Shown: positions 19,218 to 29,759, counted from the stretch's first letter. The stretch: DNA of 51,654 bases from Rickettsiales bacterium (GCA_002402195.1 NVVL01000006.1:1-51654), one strand, 5' to 3'. The notes: a model not told the origin generated them from the sequence alone. Numbers and translations: made by a program.

Positions 19218-19285
19218 ATATACGACATAATTAAATTACACCGCATGATATATCAAACTTGCCTTTTTTGCAAATGCTAAAGCGA

Positions 19286-19330
19286 AGCTTCTAAAAAAAC
19301 AGATGGAAAAAAATCAAAAATATTCTGTGT
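19286..19330 (-). repeat. Partial arm-2 copy of the palindromic element family
   Basis: gaagcttctaaaaaaacagatggaaaaaaatcaaaaatattctg vs arm 2 aaaaaatagatgaaaaaagatcaagaatagtgagtattct. Confidence 0.5.
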
Positions 19331-19350
19331 TTGAAGTTGTTTAATGATTT

Positions 19351-20292
19351 TTAATATCTACACCCTTCATGACAAGCAATCCGCAGATAATCCTCAGGGG
19401 ATAGATTCTCGGCTCTTAGAGTGTTAGCTATTCCAAGATCGTCTAATATATCGCCAATTTGAGGGCTTAAATTTTTCAATGAGGATTTGATCATCTTTCT
19501 TCGCCCCGAAAATGCATGCCGAGTAATTGTCTCTATCAGAAGCAGAATTTCCTTTGTAGGCCTGTCCTTTTTGGGAACTAAACGCACTATACTAGACCAG
19601 ATTTTCGGCTGCGGAACAAAGGCTTTCGGACTGACATCGAAACATTTATGCACATCACACACAAGCTGACAGATGATAGATAACCGTCCGTAAGAACGTT
19701 TGCTGCTTTCTGAGGTAATACGATCTACTACCTCCTTTTGTAGCATCAAAGTCATGCTAGCAACATGCTCAATCTGACATAACCAATCCACCAGCAGCTG
19801 GCTGCCAACATTATAGGGCAAATTTGCAACGATATCTAACTTATCCGTCGCTATCTCTAGGCTAGGTTTGGACTTAGAGCTAGTCTCAGCTTCACTACCC
19901 TCCTCACCGCCAGCAGACACCGCGCTTATTACATCTTCCAGCTTAACTTTTAACGCATCCTGATTCAGAACCTCTAGCGCCGGGTATGAAAGCTTGATCT
20001 CCTCAAGAAGAGGCAAGCATCTGGAGTCTGTTTCAATTGCATATAGGGCAGCCGGGGAGGTTTTCAAAATAGAACGAGTAAGCCCTCCTGTTCCAGGCCC
20101 AACCTCAAGCACGACAGAATCATTGCCGATTTCCGCTGCCCGGACTATCCTGTCGCACAGCGTCTCGTCGAAAATAAAATTCTGCCCATATTTCTTTTTA
20201 GGAATAATCCCATGCTTACTAGCAAGCTTTGCTATAGACAACATACCAGCCTCACTAGCATATTGGGGAAAGTTTTTGTGCATATTAGGCAC
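19351..20292 (-). CDS. rsmA: 16S rRNA dimethyladenosine transferase
   Basis: KKKYGQNFIFDE, LEVGPGTGGLTRSIL, DIVANLPYNVGSQLL, FVPQPKIWSSIVRL. Confidence 0.95.
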   Translation of the reverse strand: MPNMHKNFPQYASEAGMLSIAKLASKHGIIPKKKYGQNFIFDETLCDRIVRAAEIGNDSVVLEVGPGTGGLTRSILKTSPAALYAIETDSRCLPLLEEIKLSYPALEVLNQDALKVKLEDVISAVSAGGEEGSEAETSSKSKPSLEIATDKLDIVANLPYNVGSQLLVDWLCQIEHVASMTLMLQKEVVDRITSESSKRSYGRLSIICQLVCDVHKCFDVSPKAFVPQPKIWSSIVRLVPKKDRPTKEILLLIETITRHAFSGRRKMIKSSLKNLSPQIGDILDDLGIANTLRAENLSPEDYLRIACHEGCRY

Positions 20293-20308
20293 GTCTTTAG
20301 CAGCACCA

Positions 20309-21211
20309 TTACCCAGAAATCATATTTTTAATATATGCTTTAGCTCTCAAATCTTTAAAGAACTTAGCAGCTTTCTGTGACATTTTCTTATTAGACAAGA
20401 ATGATTTTATTTTATTCAAATCAGCGCTAGAAACCGCGGACTCTTTCCTGCAAACAAAAACCGTCTTGAACTTATCACCTTCGCTATATAAGTTACTGAA
20501 AGAAGAAGCCTTAGTATCAAAAACCACAGCTTGGGTTTTAACTGGAAGATCATGAAGCTTTCTGTCGAACTTCTCAGCATCTGCAAACTCAGCATACATA
20601 GCATCTTCAACTTTATCACACCCCTTAAAACGCTTCTGCAGACCATGCATTTGCTTCTGAGCTTTTTCGTCATGATTTTTAGAAGTAAACACCCAAGCTT
20701 CCACGTCGAACACTTGGTTTCCGCTATGAATTAACGCCACATCAAGCTCCATAGGCGACACAGACACACCGCCAGAAAGGGCTTGCACAATATTACGCTT
20801 AATGAGCTCTCCCTTCACCTGCTTTCTAAAGCTAGACATTTCAACGCCTTTGGACTTCAAAAACATCTTTAACCCATTTTTAGGCATTTTATTTCTTTGC
20901 TCAATCACCGTAATTGAATCATCTACTTCTTGCTCAGTCACTTTCCCGCTGACCTTCTCCATATGTTGATCCAGCAACGCCTCATCTATTAATATATTGA
21001 GAATATCACGGCTCAGCTTTCTGCTAACAGCTGGGTCGGATACATCAATATTATTAAGAGCAATCGCCATTTTTCGCCTGGACTGAAAATCATATTTGGT
21101 AATTGGCTGATCGTTGACCAGCGCAACGATATCAGGATATCCAGCATAAGCTGAACTTGTAAAAATTGAACTTGACAGTAAAACAATAAAAAGACTTAGT
21201 AATTTTCTCAT
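20309..21211 (-). CDS. SurA-N-domain periplasmic chaperone-like protein
   Basis: Signal peptide; DIVALVNDQPITKYDFQSRRKMA; ILIDEALLDQ; position between lptD and rsmA. Confidence 0.8.
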   Translation of the reverse strand: MRKLLSLFIVLLSSSIFTSSAYAGYPDIVALVNDQPITKYDFQSRRKMAIALNNIDVSDPAVSRKLSRDILNILIDEALLDQHMEKVSGKVTEQEVDDSITVIEQRNKMPKNGLKMFLKSKGVEMSSFRKQVKGELIKRNIVQALSGGVSVSPMELDVALIHSGNQVFDVEAWVFTSKNHDEKAQKQMHGLQKRFKGCDKVEDAMYAEFADAEKFDRKLHDLPVKTQAVVFDTKASSFSNLYSEGDKFKTVFVCRKESAVSSADLNKIKSFLSNKKMSQKAAKFFKDLRAKAYIKNMISG

Positions 21212-21231
21212 AATCTAACACACTCTAAAAC

Positions 21232-23388
21232 TTACATATTTATACCCAGCAAACCAACTTGAAACGATATATCATTGGTCTTTTTGACGCCCCTTGAAGC
21301 ATCAAGCAAGGAGTTATTCGTTATAACGGCGTTGATACTAACACAATCAAACGAGTATGTCACCCTGATACTACGAGTTAGCATTTTTATAGATTTCGAC
21401 GAGACATCTAATTTAGACGAAAAACCCACCCAAAGATTATTAACCAAGTTATAATCCATGTCAAAACTAACCTGGGATGCTTTATTACGCTCAAACTCAA
21501 ACCCGTCTTTTGCAAAATAACGCGATATGTTTTGGAGCTTCGTATACACCGCCTTGGAAGTAAATCTTTCCAGGGCAATAGATGCCCCTACCTCGTCCAG
21601 AATTGGCGATAATTTTTTATCTTTTCTAAAGCGATAAAAGAGTTCAAAATCATCTTCAATATCAATAGCAATACTACCAACATACTCAGAATTATTCTCG
21701 TTTTTGATGTTGTTTTTTTGTAATAATTGCCCCAAAAATGCATCCACATATATAGATTCTGATGCTAATGACAGATTAGCCCCATAGCTAAAGCGTGTTC
21801 CGTAATCATGAAAATCCACGCCGCTATATCTATTTGCATTAAATATGTTATTTTCTGAAAGCTCATTCTTCGGAGAATCTATTTGAGCAAATTTTTCAAA
21901 TTCAGATTTATACCTCCTACCAAATACAACCATAGCAGTTGGTTCTATCTTCACATTAAACCCAGCAGCAAATGAACGCGCAAGCGGGTATCTCCATTTT
22001 GTTCTGAATTCAGGGATGGTTCGGTATAATATTTCTTCCTTTTCTTTTTTGGCTTTTTTAGCCTTATTATCCACAAAGCTCACCCAATATAGATCTGCTC
22101 GATTCGCCAAAGAAAAACTAAACATATGACCACCATCAGATATGATATTTTTCATTAATTCAAGATCAAGTGAACTTCTGGCAAGTTGGCTCCCTTTTGA
22201 TCCTCTATGCGCAATATTATCACTCCGTACATTCAGTAGTAAGGATTCTTCTTCATCTATAGCATAAACATTCTGAGTGCGCACACTTGGCAGAACCAAA
22301 GGCGTAGACAGGTTGGAAGTCTCTGATTTCAAACTCTGAAAATACCCCCCTTCAAGAGAGAAATAATTCCTTTCATTAACTTTATTCGCATAAATTTTTG
22401 ATGTTAAATAGGAATCATAGATTTTATGATAGTTAGTCAAATAGGCTTTGTCTGATGCTCTTTTTATATCAAACCCATAATGTATATCATTATTCACAAA
22501 GCTCCCAGTAGCAAACAGATGATAACGGCCGGTTTTCGTGGTTTTGGTTATATTTGTTGCGGTAGTTTTTTTAAATTCAACATTGCCATAACTTCCAAGC
22601 ACCTCATATCCACCATATTTCACCTTATGACGTAATTCAGTTTCAAAAATAGTGTATTTCCCAGATGTTCTTGGGGATAGGGTAAGATCTAAATTAGGCT
22701 TTACCCTAAAATAAAATGGCAACATAAAATCACCATGCTTGATCTTGGGAGTCAACAACCCAGATTTAGCAGGCGCATTTGGCGTTGAGTGCTGAAAATA
22801 GGGGAAATACATTATTGGTATCCCATATACCTCAAAAAACACGTGCTTATAAGTCATTTCATGCTTATCAAGATCCACACCAACATGCGCAGCATTTAAT
22901 TGCCAAATCGGCTTTCTGTTACAAGTCATTTTGCATGAAGTAAAGACAGAACCTTTCATAACATATTTATTCTTACTCAATCTGATTGCTGAATTTGCCG
23001 TTATGACTGAGTTTTTCTCAAGTTTCGCGATGAAATCCTTAATGACACCTCTTTTTAACTTATCCTTGAGCACAACATGCTCGCCATAAATCACCTTGCC
23101 GTCAATATCCACCACGCGCACATTGCCTTCTGCGAAGATCACATCACGCTTTGAGTCATAATTCATTTGATCTGCATACAGGCTATATCCACCCATTGAG
23201 ACAAAAATATTGCCTTTTGCCGTTATAATATCCGTACTTGCATCATAGAAAACACTATCTGCTTTCATGCTAACATTTTTGGAAATTGGCTGCTTATCAA
23301 ACGAAAGACCACTAAACATGATATGTTTAGCAAATGATGTGCTAGTAGATAAGATTAATATTAATAATAGTTTGCAAACGATGCGCAT
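21232..23388 (-). CDS. lptD: LPS-assembly protein LptD
   Basis: Signal peptide; OstA-like KADSVFYDASTDIITAKGNI; MYFPYFQHSTPNAPAKSGLLTPKI; beta-rich C-terminus. Confidence 0.92.
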   Translation of the reverse strand: MRIVCKLLLILILSTSTSFAKHIMFSGLSFDKQPISKNVSMKADSVFYDASTDIITAKGNIFVSMGGYSLYADQMNYDSKRDVIFAEGNVRVVDIDGKVIYGEHVVLKDKLKRGVIKDFIAKLEKNSVITANSAIRLSKNKYVMKGSVFTSCKMTCNRKPIWQLNAAHVGVDLDKHEMTYKHVFFEVYGIPIMYFPYFQHSTPNAPAKSGLLTPKIKHGDFMLPFYFRVKPNLDLTLSPRTSGKYTIFETELRHKVKYGGYEVLGSYGNVEFKKTTATNITKTTKTGRYHLFATGSFVNNDIHYGFDIKRASDKAYLTNYHKIYDSYLTSKIYANKVNERNYFSLEGGYFQSLKSETSNLSTPLVLPSVRTQNVYAIDEEESLLLNVRSDNIAHRGSKGSQLARSSLDLELMKNIISDGGHMFSFSLANRADLYWVSFVDNKAKKAKKEKEEILYRTIPEFRTKWRYPLARSFAAGFNVKIEPTAMVVFGRRYKSEFEKFAQIDSPKNELSENNIFNANRYSGVDFHDYGTRFSYGANLSLASESIYVDAFLGQLLQKNNIKNENNSEYVGSIAIDIEDDFELFYRFRKDKKLSPILDEVGASIALERFTSKAVYTKLQNISRYFAKDGFEFERNKASQVSFDMDYNLVNNLWVGFSSKLDVSSKSIKMLTRSIRVTYSFDCVSINAVITNNSLLDASRGVKKTNDISFQVGLLGINM

Positions 23389-23446
23389 TTGAATTAGTTT
23401 TGTTTTGTAAGTTTTATTGATTCTGTTCTATAAATATAAAGATATA

Positions 23447-24784
23447 ATGTTAGAAGATAGCTTAACAAACGACATAAGCCAATCAGAATTTTCCGTATCG
23501 GAAATTTCTAGCAAAATTAAATCTCTGTTAGAGAGCAATCTGGGCACGGTCAGAATCAAAGGAGAGATCTCTGGACTGAAAATAGCAGCCTCTGGTCATG
23601 GCTATTTTTCCCTCAAAGATACAAACGCCGTACTGGCGGCTATATGCTGGAGACACGCCCTTGCGCGTATGAATTTTAAGCTAGAAGAAGGGCTGGAAGT
23701 CATCGTTACTGGCAAGATCACGGCCTATGCTGGGCAGTCGAAATATCAAATATCTGCTGAAAAAATAGAACCAGCTGGCATTGGCGCTTTTATCAAAATA
23801 TTGAAAGAACGCAGGCTAAAACTGCAAAAAGAAGGGCTGTTTGCAAAAGAACTTAAACAAAAACTCCCATTCCTCCCAAAAAAAATCGGTGTCATTACCT
23901 CGATCTCAGGAGCTGTGATTAAAGACATTATACATCGCATATCAGACCGGTGCGGCACTAACATCATAATTTGGCCAGTTGCAGTTCAAGGTAGCGCTTC
24001 CGCCTCAGAGGTGACAAAAGCTATCGACGGATTCAATAAAATGGCACAAAAACCTGATTTGTTAATCATCGCCCGGGGTGGCGGGTCAATAGAGGATTTA
24101 TGGTCATTTAATGAGGAAATTGTCATCCGAGCTGCTCATGCTTCAAAGATTCCCATAATCTCCGCCATAGGTCACGAGACGGACTATACTTTGCTTGATC
24201 TTGCCGCCGATATGCGCGCCCCAACCCCGACAGCTGCCGCTGAATTTGCCGTGCCTGTGCTGCTGGATTTAAGATATACTCTAAAGTCGCTCTATGGCCG
24301 CATTAGTAACCGTTTCATGGAGTTGGTTCGCTATTACTCGCAGGCGCTGGGCAACCACACGCGAGCGCTCGGGCGAGTGAGTTCTGACATAAATAACCAC
24401 ACTCAAAGAATCGACGATCTATCTTTCCGGCTGATCGCTTCGCTGCCTAATTTGCTGAAGCAAAAGCAAAATGCTTTGCAATATTTTCCGCTATCCAGAC
24501 TTAAACCGTTGAAGATTTTGAAATATAAATATCTGCAATATAAAAATTGCGCAGATAATCTCTTGCGCAAAGAAGACTCACTACTCAGCGAGCCAGAACA
24601 TAGGCTTAAAATCAGCCTATCCTTGCTTGCGAGCCTGGACTATAACAACGTCCTGAAGCGCGGCTATGCTATGATTAAAAACAAGGATGGAACAATTATA
24701 TCCTCCATCAACGAGGTAAAAAAGAGCGATAATTTAAAGCTAAAAATGCAAGATGGCGAGATCGCAGTCACCTGTAATAATTAG
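23447..24784 (+). CDS. xseA: Exodeoxyribonuclease VII large subunit
   Basis: VRIKGEISGLKIAASGHGYFSLKD, IGVITSISGAVIKDI, LLIIARGGGSIEDLWSFNEE, ISAIGHETDYTLLDLAADMRAPTPTAAAE. Confidence 0.95.
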   Translation: MLEDSLTNDISQSEFSVSEISSKIKSLLESNLGTVRIKGEISGLKIAASGHGYFSLKDTNAVLAAICWRHALARMNFKLEEGLEVIVTGKITAYAGQSKYQISAEKIEPAGIGAFIKILKERRLKLQKEGLFAKELKQKLPFLPKKIGVITSISGAVIKDIIHRISDRCGTNIIIWPVAVQGSASASEVTKAIDGFNKMAQKPDLLIIARGGGSIEDLWSFNEEIVIRAAHASKIPIISAIGHETDYTLLDLAADMRAPTPTAAAEFAVPVLLDLRYTLKSLYGRISNRFMELVRYYSQALGNHTRALGRVSSDINNHTQRIDDLSFRLIASLPNLLKQKQNALQYFPLSRLKPLKILKYKYLQYKNCADNLLRKEDSLLSEPEHRLKISLSLLASLDYNNVLKRGYAMIKNKDGTIISSINEVKKSDNLKLKMQDGEIAVTCNN

Positions 24785-24918
24785 TACGGTATTTTTGATC
24801 TTTTTCCATCTATTTTTTGAATTAAAATATATTCAATAGTTTAATCCAAAAATTTAAATCTAGATAAAAAAATCTCTAAAAATACGAGATATTCTAGGCC
24901 TGCGGACCTAGCTTCTAA
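24785..24918. repeat. Dispersed palindromic element, long copy D (truncated arm 2 + inverted arm 1)
   Basis: ggtatttttgatctttttccatctattttttgaatt...ccaaaaatttaaatctagataaaaaaatctctaaaaatacgagatattctaggcctgcggacctagcttcta. Confidence 0.85.
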
Positions 24919-25056
24919 AAATTCGTGCTCCAAATATTCACCCGACATAACGTGGGGTAAATAACTCTGCCATAATAACCTCTAATTGAGGGGCGTTAAG
25001 CTAAGCTATTTTCTCTTATTTATTACTTTTAATATGAGATTAATTTATATCGATAT

Positions 25057-26862
25057 CTACATGTTAACTCTAAGCTTTATAGTGCCAGTATGCGAAACAA
25101 ACTTTTTAGCAGCACCTAAATCATAACCTACAGAGCCTTCAAATGCACCTAAGTTTATAATTCTTATAGATGTACCAAAATTGTAACGTACCTTTGTTGG
25201 TTTTTCAGATGGAGTAGTGATTGGGCTTAAACTACCAAACTTAATTACTGTGTCTGAATTTTTAGCGTTAAATGCATACTCTACATTAAAATGAAGTTCA
25301 GGCAGCAATGTTACAGAACCTGTATCATGAACATACTGCGCAGTAACACCAGCAAGAGCTGATGTTCTTTTAGTTGTCATTTTATTGATAGATCGATTAG
25401 TCCCACCTTTTTCTTGATACCCATCTACTTTAATACTGGAATAAGCTACACCAATTGTGGGGATAAATAATAGGTTTTGAGAAGCTGCGAAACTATAGCC
25501 AAACTCCGTTCTTCCAGATACTATACTAGCTTTTGGTTTAGCAGTTGAAATAGTATTTATTCCTGTATCTCTCTTTATCTTAATAGTAGATGTACCTAAT
25601 TGAACTTGGCCAGAGATAAAAACTTGATTAGTTAATGCATATTTTCCATAAATAGTGCCCATATGGGTGCTAATATCATCTTTGTTTTTGCTACTAGCTT
25701 GGTTTTTTACATCACTTTTTGAAAAAGAATAAGCAAAACCAACTAACGACTCATCGCCAATATCAGCGCCAATTATTACACTTTTTTGGTTGAATTTATA
25801 GCCATTTTTTCCCTTGTAAGCTTTCTGCTCCCCTCTAGAATACAGGCCTTTTAACCAGAGTCCATAAGATTCAAAAGCATTACCCGAGGCAATACCTGAT
25901 TTATTCATCACTCTTGAAGAAACTAAACCCGCAACTTGGTTAACTGTTTCAAAAGTGGTTGCCATCATTTTTGTCATTGCGTCAGCAGTTTCTTCAGGCT
26001 GTTGAATTGCCGGTAATTCATCTGGATTGTCTCCAGCTTTAATGTCAGGATTTACATATAAATCAATATTAGCATTTATATTATCAAGATAAGCTTGCTT
26101 TTTATGCGGATCTTTTTCATCTGCTAGGTCTTTCAGCTTTTCTACAAAAGTTTCTTGAGTGCTTTGTTTTTGACGATAGGAATTAAGGACTCTTTGTTCA
26201 ATAACTGCACTTCCAGCGTGCACATTATCCAGCGCTTGCTGAAAAGTTGCTGGATCAAAATAGCCATCTTCTGCTTTTGTTATAATATTTTGTATTTCTT
26301 GACCTTTTATTTCTAGTCTTAATAAATCAATCTGCACTCTTGCTAGCAATTTTTCTGCATTTTTTGCTAACAACGCATTTGCATCCTCAGTTTTTGGGTC
26401 TTTTTTAAAGAGCTCTTTTGTAATCTCTATTAAACAGGTCCAATACACCTTATGATCTAGATTAGCTAAATTAATAACTTTATCTTCTTTTAGTTTTTTT
26501 TGCGTTGCATTATAAGAGGTTTTAAGGATTTTCTCTCTTTGTTCTTCAGTGAATTTAGCAGATTTCCAACTATCTATAATACTTTGAATCTCTAAATTTA
26601 ACTTTTGTACAAGCATGCTAGAGTTTGGATTACTTAAGTCATAAGAGGATGCTGCAATCACATCCCTTAGGTAATCTTCTTCATGAGTAAATTTTAGCTG
26701 ACTACCAGCAGGAAAAAGAAGCTTTGCTTCAGCAATTCCAGTAATCAATCCATTCTGATTACTGACCTCAAATTGATTGTTCCCCTCATATGATAGCACA
26801 ACCCCCTCACCATAAGCGATGGGCGCAGCCATCAAGAGAGTTGTTAAAAAAAACTTTTTCAT
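25057..26862 (-). CDS. Autotransporter-domain outer membrane protein
   Basis: Signal peptide; helical N-terminal region; C-terminal ~280-aa beta-barrel starting ASGNAFESYGLWLKGLYSRGEQKAYKGKNGYKFNQKSVIIGAD and ending GTIKLRVNM. Confidence 0.85.
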   Translation of the reverse strand: MKKFFLTTLLMAAPIAYGEGVVLSYEGNNQFEVSNQNGLITGIAEAKLLFPAGSQLKFTHEEDYLRDVIAASSYDLSNPNSSMLVQKLNLEIQSIIDSWKSAKFTEEQREKILKTSYNATQKKLKEDKVINLANLDHKVYWTCLIEITKELFKKDPKTEDANALLAKNAEKLLARVQIDLLRLEIKGQEIQNIITKAEDGYFDPATFQQALDNVHAGSAVIEQRVLNSYRQKQSTQETFVEKLKDLADEKDPHKKQAYLDNINANIDLYVNPDIKAGDNPDELPAIQQPEETADAMTKMMATTFETVNQVAGLVSSRVMNKSGIASGNAFESYGLWLKGLYSRGEQKAYKGKNGYKFNQKSVIIGADIGDESLVGFAYSFSKSDVKNQASSKNKDDISTHMGTIYGKYALTNQVFISGQVQLGTSTIKIKRDTGINTISTAKPKASIVSGRTEFGYSFAASQNLLFIPTIGVAYSSIKVDGYQEKGGTNRSINKMTTKRTSALAGVTAQYVHDTGSVTLLPELHFNVEYAFNAKNSDTVIKFGSLSPITTPSEKPTKVRYNFGTSIRIINLGAFEGSVGYDLGAAKKFVSHTGTIKLRVNM

Positions 26863-26937
26863 TTTATGTCCATTATTAATATTTATCTGAAAATTTATAC
26901 TCCAGGCATTATAAACTATAAAGCAGATTAAATCAAC

Positions 26938-26972
26938 TTGGAATATCCCATATTTTTAGAGTTTTTTATCCT
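26938..26972 (+). repeat. Short fragment of the palindromic element core
   Basis: cttggaatatcccatatttttagagttttttatc. Confidence 0.5.
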
Positions 26973-27044
26973 GTTGAACATGTGGGTTACGCACTTAGCT
27001 TATCATATCTCAAGCTTCAAATTTAGCACAAACTTCATCCCTCA

Positions 27045-27539
27045 TTATTCTTGCCGGCTAATCCTCTTGATTTCTGGGGGGGTGTAGTTTTCGTCGTGTT
27101 TGGCTAGTAATTTTGATGCAATGAAAATTGTGTCAGGGGCTAACTCAAGAGCTGATCCAGGGGATGGCTTGGGGGCTAGCATGCCCTCGGCGACGATGCC
27201 CTGCCCTTCGCGGAATAATGCAGGCAGCACTCCTTCGTACTCTATGCGCAAATCAGCAATGTGATCGGTGATTATAAATGATATTTTTTTGGCTGAAATC
27301 CTGAGAATAGAACCAGCTCTTACAATGCCGCCAACGCGAGCTTTTGTGGCTCCTGGTTGTATCTTGGATATCTCTGATGGAGGATGGAAAAATACTATAT
27401 TGTCAGTCAAATTGGAAAGGATGATGTAAACACCAAATAGACAAAAAGATAATATGGATAAAATTCCTATCAATCTATTTCTTTTTCTTGTCCTCACCCC
27501 TGACCCTCTTGCTTGTGACCTCATTAGCTGCATTAGCAT
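27045..27539 (-). CDS. ccmE: Cytochrome c-type biogenesis protein CcmE
   Basis: KRNRLIGILSILSFCLFGVYIILSNLTDNIVFFHPPSEI, RVGGIVRAGSI, VLPALFREGQGIVAEG, LLAKHDENYTPPEI. Confidence 0.95.
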   Translation of the reverse strand: MLMQLMRSQARGSGVRTRKRNRLIGILSILSFCLFGVYIILSNLTDNIVFFHPPSEISKIQPGATKARVGGIVRAGSILRISAKKISFIITDHIADLRIEYEGVLPALFREGQGIVAEGMLAPKPSPGSALELAPDTIFIASKLLAKHDENYTPPEIKRISRQE

Positions 27540-27810
27540 TTGTAGCCCTATGATCCAGAATAGTCTTTGCTAAACAATATCCTAAAATAGCGAAAGTAAA
27601 AGAATATGCTGATATTAAATACGTAATCATAGAATCCACCTATGTAGCATAATGACATCCCAATCACACACACACAAAATATTACTATAGCAATAAAATA
27701 TTCTGATAATAACAGTTTAGCAATAGTTCATAACTTCTAAAAAGCTGTTCAAATAATTCAAAACCCAGGTTTCAAATTCCCAAACGCTCCAAGTAAATTA
27801 ACAACTTATT

Positions 27811-27871
27811 CAAGAAGCAATGCAGGTAGACCCAAAATACAAAACATCCCAGCCCTACCCGCTTCTTAAAA
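27811..27871. repeat. Dispersed palindromic element, compact copy K
   Basis: aagaagcaatgcaggtagacccaaaatacaaaacatcccagccctacccgcttctt aligns with the reverse complement of copy C. Confidence 0.65.
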
Positions 27872-27933
27872 AAGTGCTCCACAAAATATGAAGCACTTCT
27901 CATGCTTTAAAACACAGACTAAGCCCTTATCAG

Positions 27934-27985
27934 AGACAAGTCTCAAGAGACTCGTCTTAAGAGATTTGTCTTAAGAGACTATCTG
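27934..27985. repeat. 14-bp tandem palindrome array at the hup 3' end
   Basis: AGACAAGTCTcaag AGACTCGTCTtaag AGATTTGTCTtaag AGACTATCTG. Confidence 0.8.
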
Positions 27986-28257
27986 TTGTTACAAGCGTCT
28001 TTTAGTTTTTGACCAACTTTAAACTTAGGCTGCTTGTAAGCCGAGATTTGGATTGGATCACCTGTTCTAGGGTTACGTCCAGCTCTTGCTGCAACGTCGC
28101 TCACGCTGAAATTCCCGAAGCCAACTAGTGAGACTTCACCTCCTTCACCAAGAGCGCCAATAACTGAGCTGGTGAACATATCGATGGATTTTTCCGCATC
28201 TGCTTTTGTGCAACCATGTTTTGCGGCCATGAATGATACAAATTCTCCTTTATTCAT
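27979..28257 (-). CDS. hup: HU family DNA-binding protein
   Basis: MNKGEFVSFMAAKHG, VSLVGFGNFSVSDVAARAGRNPRTGDPIQI. Confidence 0.95.
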   Translation of the reverse strand: MNKGEFVSFMAAKHGCTKADAEKSIDMFTSSVIGALGEGGEVSLVGFGNFSVSDVAARAGRNPRTGDPIQISAYKQPKFKVGQKLKDACNNR

Positions 28258-28391
28258 AATTCTTTCTCCTTTAAAATTTAATTTATTAATTCGTTAATTA
28301 ATTCAACATCGCTGATCTTAGCAGTTTCTATGCAAAATTATAGCAAAAAACACTGCATCAGCATATTTTTATGGGCAAGATGTCCACAAGA

Positions 28392-28838
28392 TCACACTAG
28401 CTTTCGAGATAACTCCTCCGCTCTGCTTTCAAATGAAACAATAATTTTCTCAATAGCTAAAGAAAAAATCATACCCATAACTCCATCTAGTATCTTCGAT
28501 TTGAATTCAAAATCAATAGAAAAACTGACTTCTGAGCCATTATTAACATTCTTTATGCTCCATTTATTCTCTAAATGTTTAAAAATTCCGGAAATAGCAC
28601 GTACGCTCACCACATACCCATCATCCGTTTTGCTAGAGCGAACCTCGGAAACATACCCTTCCGAAAACCCTTTGAAATTAACGCCCAGCTCAGCGGTGAT
28701 AAACTCATCATGACGCTCTAAAATACTAGCTTTATCACACCATGGTAAAAATTCAGGATATTGTTCTATCCCCATGATTATCTCGTGTATTAAATCTGCC
28801 TTATAGGGCACTAATCTTGTTTCTTGGAAGGAATTCAT
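28392..28838 (-). CDS. RatA/COQ10-type START-domain protein
   Basis: VPYKADLIHEIIMGIEQYPEFLPWCDKASIL. Confidence 0.88.
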   Translation of the reverse strand: MNSFQETRLVPYKADLIHEIIMGIEQYPEFLPWCDKASILERHDEFITAELGVNFKGFSEGYVSEVRSSKTDDGYVVSVRAISGIFKHLENKWSIKNVNNGSEVSFSIDFEFKSKILDGVMGMIFSLAIEKIIVSFESRAEELSRKLV

Positions 28839-28859
28839 ATGATCTCGCTATAGTATATT

Positions 28860-29759
28860 TTATATCAGCTCTAGTTGCTTTTGACGTGCCAGCCTCATCT
28901 TTTTAAAATCGTCCCCTGCATGGTAAGATGAGCGAGTCAGCGGTGAAGAAGACACCATTAAAAACCCCTTCGTTTTGGCTAATCTGCCTAAATAGGTAAA
29001 TTCTTCAGGTGTGACATATCTATCAAGTTTCGCATGTTTTTTTGTTGGCTGCAGGTACTGACCGATGGTCATAAAGTCAACATCTGCGGCTCGAAGATCA
29101 TCTATCACTTGCAAGACTTCCTCTGTTGTTTCGCCAAGGCCTAGCATAATGCCAGACTTAGTAAAGATCTCTGGATCTAGTTTTTTTACATCATTAAGTA
29201 TTTTTAAAGAATGAAAATATCTAGCACTCGGACGAATAGTTTTATACAAAGAAGGCACAGTTTCAATATTATGATTAAATACATCCGGCTTGGCGGCAAC
29301 AACAACCTCCAAAGCACCGTCTTTCTTTAGAAAATCAGGTGTTAATATCTCGATTGTGGTATTTGGCGCAGTTTTCCTGATCTCTTTGATACATTCTGCA
29401 AAATGCGCCGCGCCGCCATCTGGCAAATCATCACGGTCAACAGAAGTAACCACCACATGCTCAAGCCCCATCTTACCCACAGCAATCGCAAGACGCTCAG
29501 GCTCATGAGGGTCCAGAAGGTCAGGACGACCCGTTTTGACATTGCAAAATGCGCAGGCTCTCGTGCATACAGAGCCAAGAATCATCACGGTTGCGTGCTT
29601 TTTGCTCCAGCATTCACCGATATTCGGGCAAGCAGCCTCCTCGCAGACGGTGTTTAGCTTCAAATCCTTTATGAGCTTCTTAGTTTCCTGATATTCCTTA
29701 GAGTTTGGCGCTTTTACCCTTATCCAATCTGGTCTTTTTAATGTTGTTTCTTCAGTCAT
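28860..29759 (-). CDS. lipA: Lipoyl synthase
   Basis: [28 protein letters not shown] radical SAM motif, [10 protein letters not shown]. Confidence 0.97.
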   Translation of the reverse strand: MTEETTLKRPDWIRVKAPNSKEYQETKKLIKDLKLNTVCEEAACPNIGECWSKKHATVMILGSVCTRACAFCNVKTGRPDLLDPHEPERLAIAVGKMGLEHVVVTSVDRDDLPDGGAAHFAECIKEIRKTAPNTTIEILTPDFLKKDGALEVVVAAKPDVFNHNIETVPSLYKTIRPSARYFHSLKILNDVKKLDPEIFTKSGIMLGLGETTEEVLQVIDDLRAADVDFMTIGQYLQPTKKHAKLDRYVTPEEFTYLGRLAKTKGFLMVSSSPLTRSSYHAGDDFKKMRLARQKQLELI

